Below, in pieces: positions 20,174 through 29,445 of a DNA stretch of 64,000 nt (the stretch's first letter is position 1; each line of letters starts with the position of its first letter). Origin of the DNA: an uncultured Candidatus Nitrosopumilus sp. (GTDB taxonomy: Archaea; Thermoproteota; Nitrososphaeria; Nitrososphaerales; Nitrosopumilaceae). Below the pieces are notes generated by a model, which was given only the letters and a program-made list of their open reading frames with translations, was not told the origin of the DNA and made no database searches. Location: the NCBI GenBank assembly GCA_905612295.1, contig CAJQRN010000007.1:1-64000 (forward strand). The letters run 5' to 3'. A program made the translations under genes and the position numbers.

Positions 20174-20762
20174 TTAAATCATCTATTTGCTGCATTTCAA
20201 TAGATTTTTTTCTTATTCGTTCTACATCTATTGAATGATACATGGATGGAGATGTACCCAATTTTTCTAAAGCACGAGTTAACATTGCAACACCAATACG
20301 TAATTCATTTTCTTGAGCATGAGCATATGCAACTGCTACAAGAATAATTCCTTGAACTAATTGTTTTTCACGTCCAAAACACTGTTTCCAAACACCTTCA
20401 AATGCTTCATGACATTCCCAAAATCGCTCATGATTAAAATAAAAAATACCATCTTTAATTCCCTGATCTACTTCTATTTTTTCCTCAACTACATGTCGAG
20501 TATTATCTAAATCTCCAATAGGAATCAATTTTTCAACAAGGGAATCTACATTTTTTGTTTCAATTGCAACATCAAATTCAATAAAATTTGTAGCGACTCT
20601 AACAAGTCTGATATGTGCATCCATTCCAGATATCAGATCCCTAGATCTATGAAGTATTTCACGAGAATTTACAGGAATATGATTTTTATTTTTTAAATGT
20701 ATCAAATATCGCTCCATAGGATGTATTGACGGTATTTTCTTAAATTTCTTATGTAAATTCAA
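20157..20762 (-). CDS. DUF309-domain protein
   Basis: YFNHERFWECHEAFEGVWK motif. Confidence 0.75.
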   Translation of the reverse strand: MNLHKKFKKIPSIHPMERYLIHLKNKNHIPVNSREILHRSRDLISGMDAHIRLVRVATNFIEFDVAIETKNVDSLVEKLIPIGDLDNTRHVVEEKIEVDQGIKDGIFYFNHERFWECHEAFEGVWKQCFGREKQLVQGIILVAVAYAHAQENELRIGVAMLTRALEKLGTSPSMYHSIDVERIRKKSIEMQQIDDLIIFEI

Positions 20763-20772
20763 CTAGGTTTAT

Positions 20773-21207
20773 ATGAAATATCCAAAAGATTTTGGATACA
20801 TGTCACTTATTCAAACAGTTTCAGATGTCAATAATGCTTTCTTATCAAGAAGAGAACTAACCTGTGATTTTGCAGGATTAGGAGGTAAACTCAAAACCAT
20901 GGAAGCAGTCGATATGGTCACAAAGGAATTCAAATTAGATGGAAAAGTTGTAATTTCAATGAGACTAAAAACACATGTTGGAATGTCAAAAGTAACAGGT
21001 ACTTTCTATGTTTATGATGATGAAGGATTAGCAAAAAAACACGTTAATCCAACAATTTTTTCAAGATTAGAAAAAACTAAAGCAAAAATAGCTGAGGTAG
21101 AAAAAGCAGCCGCAGAGAAAGCTGCAGCAGAAGCACCAGCAGCAGAAGCACCAGCAGCAGAAGCACCAGCAGCAGAAGCACCAGCAGCAGAGGAGAAAAC
21201 AGAATAA
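20773..21207 (+). CDS. rps24e: 30S ribosomal protein S24e with Ala/Pro/Glu-rich C-terminal repeat tail
   Basis: KTHVGMSKVTGTFYVYDDEGLAKKHVNPTIFSRLEK; next to S27ae. Confidence 0.82.
   Translation: MKYPKDFGYMSLIQTVSDVNNAFLSRRELTCDFAGLGGKLKTMEAVDMVTKEFKLDGKVVISMRLKTHVGMSKVTGTFYVYDDEGLAKKHVNPTIFSRLEKTKAKIAEVEKAAAEKAAAEAPAAEAPAAEAPAAEAPAAEEKTE
21124..21192 (+). repeat. 15-bp tandem repeat GCACCAGCAGCAGAA (about 4.5 units) encoding APAAE
   Basis: Read directly from sequence; stays in frame. Confidence 0.95.
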
Positions 21208-21392
21208 TGCCTGTAGAAAAAAAAGGTAGTAAAGGTTCTAGTCCAAAAGTATACAAATATTTTAAAATTGATGGAGATAAAACAACAAAACTTAAGAAAA
21301 ATTGTTCAAGATGTGGGAAAGGAGTAGCTATGTCAGAACATAAAGATAGAAACACCTGCGGTAAATGTGGGTTAACAGAATTTAAACAATAA
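21207..21392 (+). CDS. rps27ae: 30S ribosomal protein S27ae
   Basis: CSRCGKGVAMSEHKDRNTCGKCGLTEF; 61 aa. Confidence 0.9.
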   Translation: MPVEKKGSKGSSPKVYKYFKIDGDKTTKLKKNCSRCGKGVAMSEHKDRNTCGKCGLTEFKQ

Positions 21393-21418
21393 TAATAAAA
21401 ATTCTAAATAAATAAAAT

Positions 21419-22126
21419 TTAATATAATTTTTTCTTGTTAATTTTTGAGCTCTTTTCTTCTAACTGCTCAATTTTTGAAATAAATTTAGAATCAAGTTTT
21501 ATTTTAGACAAAGATTCAACAGATAATTTTACATTATTAGTATCTAAAGAAATATTGGATTTAGGTAAATCTTTGTCAGCCCAAAATTTTATTGTTTTAT
21601 CTTCAAGTTTATAATCACGAAATCCAGCAGGAAATTTTTTTGTAATATGATCCAATAACACTCTATCTTTAAAAACAGCTTTTGGTTCAAATAATCTTGT
21701 TTCATCACTGTAGACATTTTCAAATAGATTTCCAGAAATTTCATCAGAAATCAATTCCATTTTAGAAATTTTTCTTACTAATTCTAAAAAATGTAAAAAT
21801 TCATGAGCCAAAATAGCATGAATTGTACCCTTTAATCCATAAGCGATTAAAGGCGCAGTAATTTGTATTACAACTTGAAATTTTTCTTCAAACATAACAG
21901 GAATTGTTCTGGCAAATAAGATCCCATATTCATATGAATTTGAATTTGACGAAGAAAGTACAAGCGAAGGTTCAACATAAGCAACAGGGTATTGAATCCC
22001 AGATGCTTTTTCAATTCTATTTATTCCAGCAACAACGATAGGGAAACGCTTGAGGGTTAAATCATAGATATCATCAGGTATTAGACCCTTAGAATGTGCA
22101 TCTCTAAAACGTACTAAAGGATCCAA
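21419..22126 (-). CDS. putative zinc metallopeptidase-like protein
   Basis: ILAHEFLHFLELV contains HExxH. Confidence 0.55.
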   Translation of the reverse strand: MDPLVRFRDAHSKGLIPDDIYDLTLKRFPIVVAGINRIEKASGIQYPVAYVEPSLVLSSSNSNSYEYGILFARTIPVMFEEKFQVVIQITAPLIAYGLKGTIHAILAHEFLHFLELVRKISKMELISDEISGNLFENVYSDETRLFEPKAVFKDRVLLDHITKKFPAGFRDYKLEDKTIKFWADKDLPKSNISLDTNNVKLSVESLSKIKLDSKFISKIEQLEEKSSKINKKKLY

Positions 22127-22163
22127 CGCTAGAACTAGATAATTTTAATGTAAAAATGTTGAT

Positions 22164-22265
22164 TTATGAAGATCTAGGCTTTCCGCGTTTTGCATGTTTA
22201 ACTTTACGTCTATTTTCGCTTTGATCAGCACGTCTTTGATGTTTACCTGTTTTTCTCATTGGCAT
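22164..22265 (-). CDS. very small basic protein (33 aa, MPMRKTGKHQRRADQSENRRKVKHAKRGKPRSS)
   Basis: Manually translated, absent from ORF track; strongly basic. Confidence 0.55.
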   Translation of the reverse strand: MPMRKTGKHQRRADQSENRRKVKHAKRGKPRSS

Positions 22266-22303
22266 GTAAATTTACAAAATTTCGGGGTAGTTAATTGTTA
22301 TGA

Positions 22304-23446
22304 TCAAACCTCAATATCGTGAAAATCAAATTCTTCACACGTACATTTGCAGTTAAGGATATCTGAGATATTAGGAGAAACACCCCCACTCTCAATGAAT
22401 CTCCGTATAGGTAATCCACCTTCAACTTTCATAAATAGAGAAAAAGTACGTGTGGAGTGTTTTTTGTAACTTAGAGAGAAAATCTGCTTTTCAAAACGTT
22501 TTCCAGATTTTTCATAAATCATAACAGGATTATTGCAAATATTTTTTAATGTTTTTAGATATTGTGAATCAATAATACTTTTAGAAGAAATTTTAATCTC
22601 AATAGAAGAACTGAACAGAATAGGTTTTTGAGGAAATTTATCAATAATTTTTAAATTTTTAACTTTAATAGGATCAAGATCAATTGAAGTTAATTTTGAT
22701 GTTCTCTTATTTGGATGGTTGAGTTTAACAAAAAAGGGTCTGCCATTACCTAAAACAAGACTAGATTTATCCTCACCACCAATCCAAGTAAATTTTGTAG
22801 TAGTGCCACCAAATCTTTTAAAAAGATATAGTGAAATTATTCCCTCAATACTAGTAAATTCAGAAATACCGTGAAGTAGGCAAGTTCTACATCCATCACC
22901 ATTACAGTTTATGCAAGACTTTTGTTTTTGAGTAATTCCACGTATGGTCTTTACATATCGTCCAGAAAAAATAATAGGTTTAGAATATAATTGACAAGAT
23001 TCATTTTTAAAATTTATTAAAAAATGGATTTCAGGATCTAAAAAATCTAAAACTTTTTTTGTTTTTTTAGAAAAAGATTTACACAATTCTTTCGCAATAT
23101 CAGTTTTAACACTATCAGTTCCTGCTAGTTTGTATTTGGATCTAATGTAATCATCTCTATCAATAATAGAGGGTTTAACAGTAATTCCAATACCAAATGT
23201 ATGATAAGAATAATCAGACGTATAATCAATCATCATTTTTAAAAAATAATTTAGATTATCAAATAAATTCTTACAAATGAAACATTTTTGAGAAGATTCA
23301 AAATTTTTCTTTAATTTTTGGCCAAGAAGTTTATTTGAAGAAAGATGTAATTGTTTAGAAAATAACCGGCCTAAACAATGACAGCATAATTCATGATTTT
23401 TTAAAATATCATTTACGATAGGAATAATTTTTTGATATTCAGACAT
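22304..23446 (-). CDS. pus10: tRNA pseudouridine synthase Pus10
   Basis: N-term CCHCLGRLF...CFIC; RDDYIRSKYKLAGTDSVKT; C-terminal catalytic-domain pattern. Confidence 0.88.
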   Translation of the reverse strand: MSEYQKIIPIVNDILKNHELCCHCLGRLFSKQLHLSSNKLLGQKLKKNFESSQKCFICKNLFDNLNYFLKMMIDYTSDYSYHTFGIGITVKPSIIDRDDYIRSKYKLAGTDSVKTDIAKELCKSFSKKTKKVLDFLDPEIHFLINFKNESCQLYSKPIIFSGRYVKTIRGITQKQKSCINCNGDGCRTCLLHGISEFTSIEGIISLYLFKRFGGTTTKFTWIGGEDKSSLVLGNGRPFFVKLNHPNKRTSKLTSIDLDPIKVKNLKIIDKFPQKPILFSSSIEIKISSKSIIDSQYLKTLKNICNNPVMIYEKSGKRFEKQIFSLSYKKHSTRTFSLFMKVEGGLPIRRFIESGGVSPNISDILNCKCTCEEFDFHDIEV

Positions 23447-23470
23447 TTTTAAAGATATGATTAAAGAAAA

Positions 23471-24796
23471 TTATCCTAATCCCATTTTTCTAAGAGTACC
23501 TTGCATTTGACGACCTTTTGAGGCCTTCATTAAATTCTTAGAATTTTTATAATTTTTGACTAATTCTTTAACTTCACTCTCAGGCCATCCAGAACCACGT
23601 GCAATTCGTTTAATTCTAGATGAATTAAGTAAATCAGGATCTGCCTTTTCATCTTTATTCATGCTTTGAATTATGTATCTCCATTTTGAAACTCTACCTT
23701 CCATTTGATCGACTTGATCTTCTTTAACCATACCAGACATTCCAGGCATACTATCAAGAAGTCCTTTCAAAGAACCAACTTTGGTAACCTCCTCCAACTG
23801 ATAAAAGAAATCATCCATGTTCATTTTTCCACTTGAAATTCGTTTCATTCTAACATCATCACCTTCATTCTCCAATCTTTTTGCTAAATCCAATACAGCT
23901 TGAATATCGCCCATTCCAAGTAATCTACCAACAAACCTAGTTGGAGAAAATTTTTCTAAATCATCAATTCTTTCACCAGTACCAATGTACATTATTTGTG
24001 CACCAGTTGCAGCAGATGCTGCAAGTGCACCCCCACCCTTTGCAGAACTATCTAGTTTTGAAACTATTATACCGCCAACTGGAATAATTTTATGAAATGC
24101 TTCAGCTTGAGCGAAACATTGTTGTCCAATAGTACCATCAATTACAAGTAAACACAAATCAGGTTCTGCAACTTTGTTTATCCTCCCCATTTCTTCAAGT
24201 AAGTCATGTTCTTCTTTATGACGACCAGCAGTGTCAATTATAATTACATCAAGAGATTGACTTTCAAAATGTTTTAAACCGTTTTTTACAATATTTGGAG
24301 AGTCCTTATTATTTTCTTCACCGTAAACTTCAACACCAGATTTTTCACACATCATTTTTAGTTGGATTAAAGCACCAGGTCTATAAGTGTCAGCACCTAC
24401 AACGCCAACTTTCTGTCCTTGGCCAGTCAAAAATTTAGCAAGTTTTGAGGCCACAGTGGTTTTACCACTTCCTTGAATTCCCAATAAAATTATTTTATTT
24501 TGTTTTCCAGGTATAAAATTAAAATCAGATTCATTACCAAGTAATTTTGAGAGTTCGTCATAGAGAATTTTTACAATGTGATCTTTACGTGATAGGCCAG
24601 GAGGAGGGGTTTCATTTAATGATCGCTCCTCTAATCGTTTTGTAATTTCAAGAACTAATCGTACATTCACATCAGAAGTTAATAGTGCTCTTTGAACATC
24701 TTTACAAAGATCTTTAATTAGTTCTTCATCAATACCAGAAGATTTAAGGATCTTTTTGATTGCATCTCCTAATCCAGTTTTTAATCCATCAAGCAT
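23471..24796 (-). CDS. srp54: signal recognition particle 54 kDa protein
   Basis: GIQGSGKTTVASKLA, VVGADTYRPGA, IIDTAGRHKEE, SKLDSSAKGGGAL. Confidence 0.97.
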   Translation of the reverse strand: MLDGLKTGLGDAIKKILKSSGIDEELIKDLCKDVQRALLTSDVNVRLVLEITKRLEERSLNETPPPGLSRKDHIVKILYDELSKLLGNESDFNFIPGKQNKIILLGIQGSGKTTVASKLAKFLTGQGQKVGVVGADTYRPGALIQLKMMCEKSGVEVYGEENNKDSPNIVKNGLKHFESQSLDVIIIDTAGRHKEEHDLLEEMGRINKVAEPDLCLLVIDGTIGQQCFAQAEAFHKIIPVGGIIVSKLDSSAKGGGALAASAATGAQIMYIGTGERIDDLEKFSPTRFVGRLLGMGDIQAVLDLAKRLENEGDDVRMKRISSGKMNMDDFFYQLEEVTKVGSLKGLLDSMPGMSGMVKEDQVDQMEGRVSKWRYIIQSMNKDEKADPDLLNSSRIKRIARGSGWPESEVKELVKNYKNSKNLMKASKGRQMQGTLRKMGLG

Positions 24797-25478
24797 TGTA
24801 ATTTAATTCCGCATCCACTATTTCAAACCTTCCTCGATATCCATCCCAATTTTTTAGAAATTTATTAATTTTAATTGGATTAGAAAATAGAGGGCAATTA
24901 ATTACAAAAGTTTCAGCTTCACCACCTTCAAAATTTAAATTAAATCCAAATTTTGAAGATAGATTATGTAAAATTTCAATATCAGATTTTAAAATTAATT
25001 TTCCTAGCCATTTTTCATCTAAACCATCAGAAGATACAGTTATCATCATAAAATTAAAACCAGAGTCAAGTAAATCATCCATGTATTTTACAGGTTCAAG
25101 TTCCCATAATGGGGCCACTGGAATTAAATTTAATTTTAAACATAAAGTTTCAAATTGTTCTTTTTGGAATTTACTTTTAATTCCACCATGAAGTAATCCA
25201 TCAATTTGAAATTGGGCTTTTGCCTGTAGGAGTAAATTCTCAATTGTAATTAATTCATCACTAGTGTCATCAGAACTAGAGATAGCAGTTAATTGTGGAA
25301 TATCCATAGATTCAGATTGTAATTTAGTCCATTCTAAATTGGGATGATGTAAAAGATGACTTTCATCGGATTTTGGAAAGATACTCAATAAACATACAAC
25401 GTCATGGCCTTGTTTTTTAGCAACATGAATAGCATATGTGCTATCTTTTCCACCAGAAAAAAGACAAGCTAATTTCAT
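24789..25478 (-). CDS. diphthine--ammonia ligase (Dph6-like)
   Basis: LACLFSGGKDSTYAIHVAKKQGHDV; LHGGIKSKFQKEQFE; FNLNFEGGEAETFV. Confidence 0.85.
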   Translation of the reverse strand: MKLACLFSGGKDSTYAIHVAKKQGHDVVCLLSIFPKSDESHLLHHPNLEWTKLQSESMDIPQLTAISSSDDTSDELITIENLLLQAKAQFQIDGLLHGGIKSKFQKEQFETLCLKLNLIPVAPLWELEPVKYMDDLLDSGFNFMMITVSSDGLDEKWLGKLILKSDIEILHNLSSKFGFNLNFEGGEAETFVINCPLFSNPIKINKFLKNWDGYRGRFEIVDAELNYNA

Positions 25479-25526
25479 AATCTAATAAAAAAACAGCTTA
25501 ATAAAATTCTAAAATGTATTGAAAGA

Positions 25527-25589
25527 GATGCTTCAATACTCATAATCGTCATCACAAATCAGACGGCTTTTCCAACAATCATCAGCATC
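25527..25589 (-). ncRNA. candidate C/D box sRNA; D guide predicted to target C34 of elongator tRNA-Met
   Basis: Minus strand 5'-GATGC TGATGA TTGTTGGAAAAGCCGT CTGA TTT GTGATGA CGATTATGAGTA TTGA A GCATC: C, D', C' and D-like boxes in order, 12-nt C'-D guide, GATGC/GCATC terminal stem. Confidence 0.7.
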
Positions 25590-25692
25590 CACAATATTTG
25601 TAAATATCAGTGATTTTAGTGCTATGATTAAAATAAAAATATAATTATTTTTGTAATTAAATAAATAAAAATATTTTTGTAAAATTATTAGC

Positions 25693-26106
25693 CTAACTAT
25701 TTTTGATAGACATAATTTTGGTATGTTCCATTACAACCCAATAATCAACATTTTGTCCATTTTCTAATTTTCCTTTAACTTCATCATCAATCATGGCAAC
25801 ATCTATGGTTTCAAATGTTTCAGCATCCATAACTTGTACTGTGTCACCGTTAATTGAAATAATTTGTCCAACTTTCTTGTTAATCATTGGAATGTGAATT
25901 TGCATACTCACAGGGCCAACATGTGGTCGATTTTTTCCATCAAAGATACCTTGACCAACTATTCGGGCTTTTGCTGCACCGTGTTTTCCAGGTTTTGATG
26001 TATCGTATTCAATAATTCTACATGCCTCACCGCTAGGTTGATCAGTGTGTGGAAGTAGAATGTATGATCCAATTTTTAATGAACCTAAATCAGAGGGTTT
26101 ACTCAT
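25693..26106 (-). CDS. eif5A: translation initiation factor aIF5A
   Basis: YDTSKPGKHGAAKARIVGQGIFDGKNR carries the hypusination-type GKHG loop. Confidence 0.93.
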   Translation of the reverse strand: MSKPSDLGSLKIGSYILLPHTDQPSGEACRIIEYDTSKPGKHGAAKARIVGQGIFDGKNRPHVGPVSMQIHIPMINKKVGQIISINGDTVQVMDAETFETIDVAMIDDEVKGKLENGQNVDYWVVMEHTKIMSIKNS

Positions 26107-26139
26107 AAAAAATAGTTTTTGCTCGAATATTTAACTATT

Positions 26140-26751
26140 CTACTTTAGATTATCAAGGATCGAAAGGCTCAAAAAACTAGTTAATGTAAACCCTCTTCGA
26201 TTAATATCACGCTGAGTTTGATCACAATATTTTTTTACACTTTGATGACTTTTTTCACTTGCAACTTCAAGTGTCACCATATTTCCAGAATATGGAAATG
26301 TGAATTTTGAAGGAATAGAGCAAGTAGTAGATACATCTCCAAATCCTGCAATTTCAATTTTTTCTTTTTTTAGTAATGAACCAGCAATTTCGCATAAATC
26401 ATCATTATCGTCCGCATATTCAAGATAGTATATAGAAATAAAGTTAGTTTTTTCCTCAACTTCCCTTTCAAAAAGATAATCTCGAATATTAAAAATAAAA
26501 GAAGTTTGTTCTTGAACATGTTTAGATAATTCTTTTTCTACAATTGAATTATTTTTGAATTTGGCTAGGAGGTAATGATTAGCAGAAGTTGAAAAGTAGG
26601 GTTTACTGTCACTTGAAAATGTACCTGTAACAAAATATAATTTTTCAATATTTTTTGAACTAACCCAGGAGTCCTTTAATTCAAGAGAATCTTGATTGTG
26701 TAAATATGGGGCACACGCATAGCCAGAATAAGATAATGTTTCAGTAGACAC
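26140..26751 (-). CDS. hypothetical protein
   Basis: 203 aa ORF, no recognised family. Confidence 0.65.
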   Translation of the reverse strand: MSTETLSYSGYACAPYLHNQDSLELKDSWVSSKNIEKLYFVTGTFSSDSKPYFSTSANHYLLAKFKNNSIVEKELSKHVQEQTSFIFNIRDYLFEREVEEKTNFISIYYLEYADDNDDLCEIAGSLLKKEKIEIAGFGDVSTTCSIPSKFTFPYSGNMVTLEVASEKSHQSVKKYCDQTQRDINRRGFTLTSFLSLSILDNLK

Positions 26752-26849
26752 GATAGCATTTAGAATGTTTAAGGGTATTTAGTAATATATGAAATAGAAA
26801 TTAAAAAAGTGCCATAGTTTTTAAGAGTAGTAATCTTTGTTTTTTTTGT

Positions 26850-26976
26850 CCCGTGGTAGCTCAGCCTGGTAGAGCTCCTGGCTGTAGATGTTGGCTTTAG
26901 ATGGCTAAACGAAACACAGCCCATCAGGCATACAGAAACCGGGTTGTCGGTGGTTCAATTCCGCCCCGCGGGACCA
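26850..26976 (+). tRNA. tRNA-Tyr(GUA) with 50-nt intron (26888..26937) at position 37/38; CCA encoded
   Basis: Acceptor CCCGTGG/CCGCGGG with A73-CCA, D stem GCTC/GAGC, anticodon stem CCTGG/CCGGG, T arm GGTGG-TTCAATT-CCGCC; C1-G72 as in archaeal tRNA-Tyr. Confidence 0.93.
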
Positions 26977-27056
26977 TAGTTTTTTTAAATGATAAATAAA
27001 AAAAATAGACTGCTTAAGAAAACATAGATGAAATCTTAATTTAAAAATTCAAATGT

Positions 27057-27248
27057 CTATTCTACTTTTTTGACTTTTTGTGCGGCTGGTCCTTTTTGAC
27101 CTTCACCAACTTCAAACTCGACTTTATCGCCTTCATTGATGAATCCATCAACGTCAGATTTGTGAACGAACATATCTTCGCCACCTTCTCTTTCAATAAA
27201 ACCAAAGCCTTTAGTTCGGTTGAACCATTTTACTGTACCTTGTTCCAT
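27057..27248 (-). CDS. cold-shock domain protein (CspA family)
   Basis: [33 protein letters not shown]. Confidence 0.96.
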   Translation of the reverse strand: MEQGTVKWFNRTKGFGFIEREGGEDMFVHKSDVDGFINEGDKVEFEVGEGQKGPAAQKVKKVE

Positions 27249-27295
27249 ACCTTCAGGAATAAAACATTCACTATATTAACTAAGGTATCCAGAAA

Positions 27296-27607
27296 TTAGA
27301 AATCTTTTGCAATGTGTTCATTATCTTTGAGCCATTGAACTTGAGGTATTGTAAATCTCCAAACAATATCTCCACGTCCGTCCTTATCAAAATCCCACGG
27401 AGCAATAATTACAATGTCATTATCTCGAATCCAAACTCGTCTCTTTAATTTTCCTCTAATTCGTCCTCTTCTAGTTATATTATCATCACATTTTATCATA
27501 ACATTTTCTCCGCCCATCATTTTCAATACCCTACCAAATAATTCACCCTCTTCTGGAAGACGAATTTCTTTTAGAGCACTTTCATTTTTTACTTGACGCT
27601 TACCCAT
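27296..27607 (-). CDS. eif1A: translation initiation factor aIF1A
   Basis: ELFGRVLKMMGGENVMIKCDDNITRRGRIRGKLKRRVWIRDNDIVII. Confidence 0.95.
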   Translation of the reverse strand: MGKRQVKNESALKEIRLPEEGELFGRVLKMMGGENVMIKCDDNITRRGRIRGKLKRRVWIRDNDIVIIAPWDFDKDGRGDIVWRFTIPQVQWLKDNEHIAKDF

Positions 27608-27708
27608 AGTGTTGATGAGTCATGTTACCATATAACTGATGAGGTTTTTAGAACATAGTTTTAAAAAAATACAAAAGAAATTTTATCTATAGTATTCAAA
27701 ATTATCTA

Positions 27709-28275
27709 ATGGAGTTTAGATGTGTTGATGAGTGTTCTCAGTGTTGTGTTGAAAGAGAGTATTATCCAACTAAGCAATTTGGAAAAATTGGAGTATTAAT
27801 TTTACCAGAAGAGAAAGAGAGTATTGAAAAATTAGCAGAAGTAAATAAAATTAAAATTAAAATTTTGCCAAGGATTGGGGTTTCTAAAAATAAAAATCAG
27901 ATGCCCACAAAAATTTTAGCATATCAATTAATGGGAATTGAAGATAACGGTAATACTTGTCCTTTTTTAGATACACATAGTGGTAAAAAATCAACACATG
28001 GTGGATTCCCATGTAAAATTTACAAGAGCAAACCATTAGCATGTAGTGCATATCCATTGATTGAAATAAATCCAATTAGTTTAGATCAAAAATGTAAATT
28101 CTGTAAAGAATGTGGAACTGCAGATAAAAATTTAAATTTTGAAACAGAATCTTTATTAAAAATACAAGAAAGTATGCAAACAAATGCAAGATGTATTTGG
28201 AGATATGCAACAGGGATTGGAGAACAAGAAGATCAAGAAATTATTAAAACAGGTTGGGTTTTAGAAGATTATTAA
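27709..28275 (+). CDS. YkgJ-family cysteine cluster protein
   Basis: CVDECSQCCVE...CPFLD...CKIYKSKPLACSAYPL pattern. Confidence 0.8.
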   Translation: MEFRCVDECSQCCVEREYYPTKQFGKIGVLILPEEKESIEKLAEVNKIKIKILPRIGVSKNKNQMPTKILAYQLMGIEDNGNTCPFLDTHSGKKSTHGGFPCKIYKSKPLACSAYPLIEINPISLDQKCKFCKECGTADKNLNFETESLLKIQESMQTNARCIWRYATGIGEQEDQEIIKTGWVLEDY

Positions 28276-28297
28276 ATAATTTTAAAATTAAATTAGA

Positions 28298-29350
28298 TTA
28301 AGGGTTTATGACAGCTCGTCCAATAATTTTTCTTGCTTTAAGATCCTCTAATGCAGTATTACATTCATCAAGATTATATCTTTTTGAGATAACAGGATTT
28401 AGAGTACCTTTTCGTGCAAGTGCAAGTAACTCAATCATATCATCATAGTTTCCAGTATATGCTCCTTGAATGGTAATAGATTTGAGAGGAATAGTTACTA
28501 AAGATAATTCAATAGAACCACCAAATAATCCCACAAGAACCAAATTCCCTCTTTTTCTCAAAACAGCAAAATCAAGTTTAGCAGTTGGTGGAGCGTTAAC
28601 AAAATCAACAACACTATCAGCACCCTTACCATTACAAATAGACATGATTTTTTCAGATGCATCAGATTCTTTAGAATTAATAACAAAATCAGCACCCATT
28701 TCTTTTGCAGTATTTAATTTTTGATCATCAATATCAACACAAATAATTTTTGCATCCGTAATAGCATTAGCAATTTGAACACCCATCAATCCTAAACCAC
28801 CAGCACCAACAATGACAAGGAATTCAGGAGAATTTTGGTTTGCTTTTTTAATTGCGGTGTATGCAGTTAGTCCAGAACATGCAAGTGAAGTTGCAGCATC
28901 AGGATCAACACCGTCCAATTTTGCTAAATATTTAAAACTTGGAATTAAAGCATAGTCAGAATAACCACCATCTTGAAAAACACCCATAGATTTTGGAGCA
29001 TCGCATAAATTTTCATTACTAACCTTACATGCAGGGCATTCACCACATCCGATCCAAGGAAAAACAAGTACTTGATCACCCTTGGCAATACCTGAAACGT
29101 CATTTCCAATATCTTCAACAGTACCAACAATTTCATGACCAGGAGTTACAGGGTATTTTACACCTCTATCAGTGACTTTCATAAATTTTCCGTCACCAAG
29201 ATCATATCCACCTTCCCACAAATGTAAATCACTATGACATACACCTACAGAATTTACTTTAAGTAAAACTTGATCTCCTTCAGGTTTTGGCGTATTAGAT
29301 TCAGAAATAGCAAGAGGAGCATTAGGAGCAGTGATCCGTGCAGATTTCAT
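28298..29350 (-). CDS. zinc-dependent alcohol dehydrogenase (MDR superfamily)
   Basis: VGVCHSDLHLWEG, TPGHEIVGTVE, GCGECPACKVSNENLC, VGAGGLGLMGVQ. Confidence 0.93.
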   Translation of the reverse strand: MKSARITAPNAPLAISESNTPKPEGDQVLLKVNSVGVCHSDLHLWEGGYDLGDGKFMKVTDRGVKYPVTPGHEIVGTVEDIGNDVSGIAKGDQVLVFPWIGCGECPACKVSNENLCDAPKSMGVFQDGGYSDYALIPSFKYLAKLDGVDPDAATSLACSGLTAYTAIKKANQNSPEFLVIVGAGGLGLMGVQIANAITDAKIICVDIDDQKLNTAKEMGADFVINSKESDASEKIMSICNGKGADSVVDFVNAPPTAKLDFAVLRKRGNLVLVGLFGGSIELSLVTIPLKSITIQGAYTGNYDDMIELLALARKGTLNPVISKRYNLDECNTALEDLKARKIIGRAVINP

Positions 29351-29445
29351 AACAAAAAAAAATCATCTTTACAATATAAGAGTTGACTGGAAGTAAGAAA
29401 AAAGTAGAGTCATTAGATATTATTGAATAAGAGAAGAGTTATGCT

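Noticed and set aside
21077-21355. 92-aa minus ORF rich in LLLVLLLL
   Set aside because: Antisense artefact of the GCA/CCA repeat in S24e.
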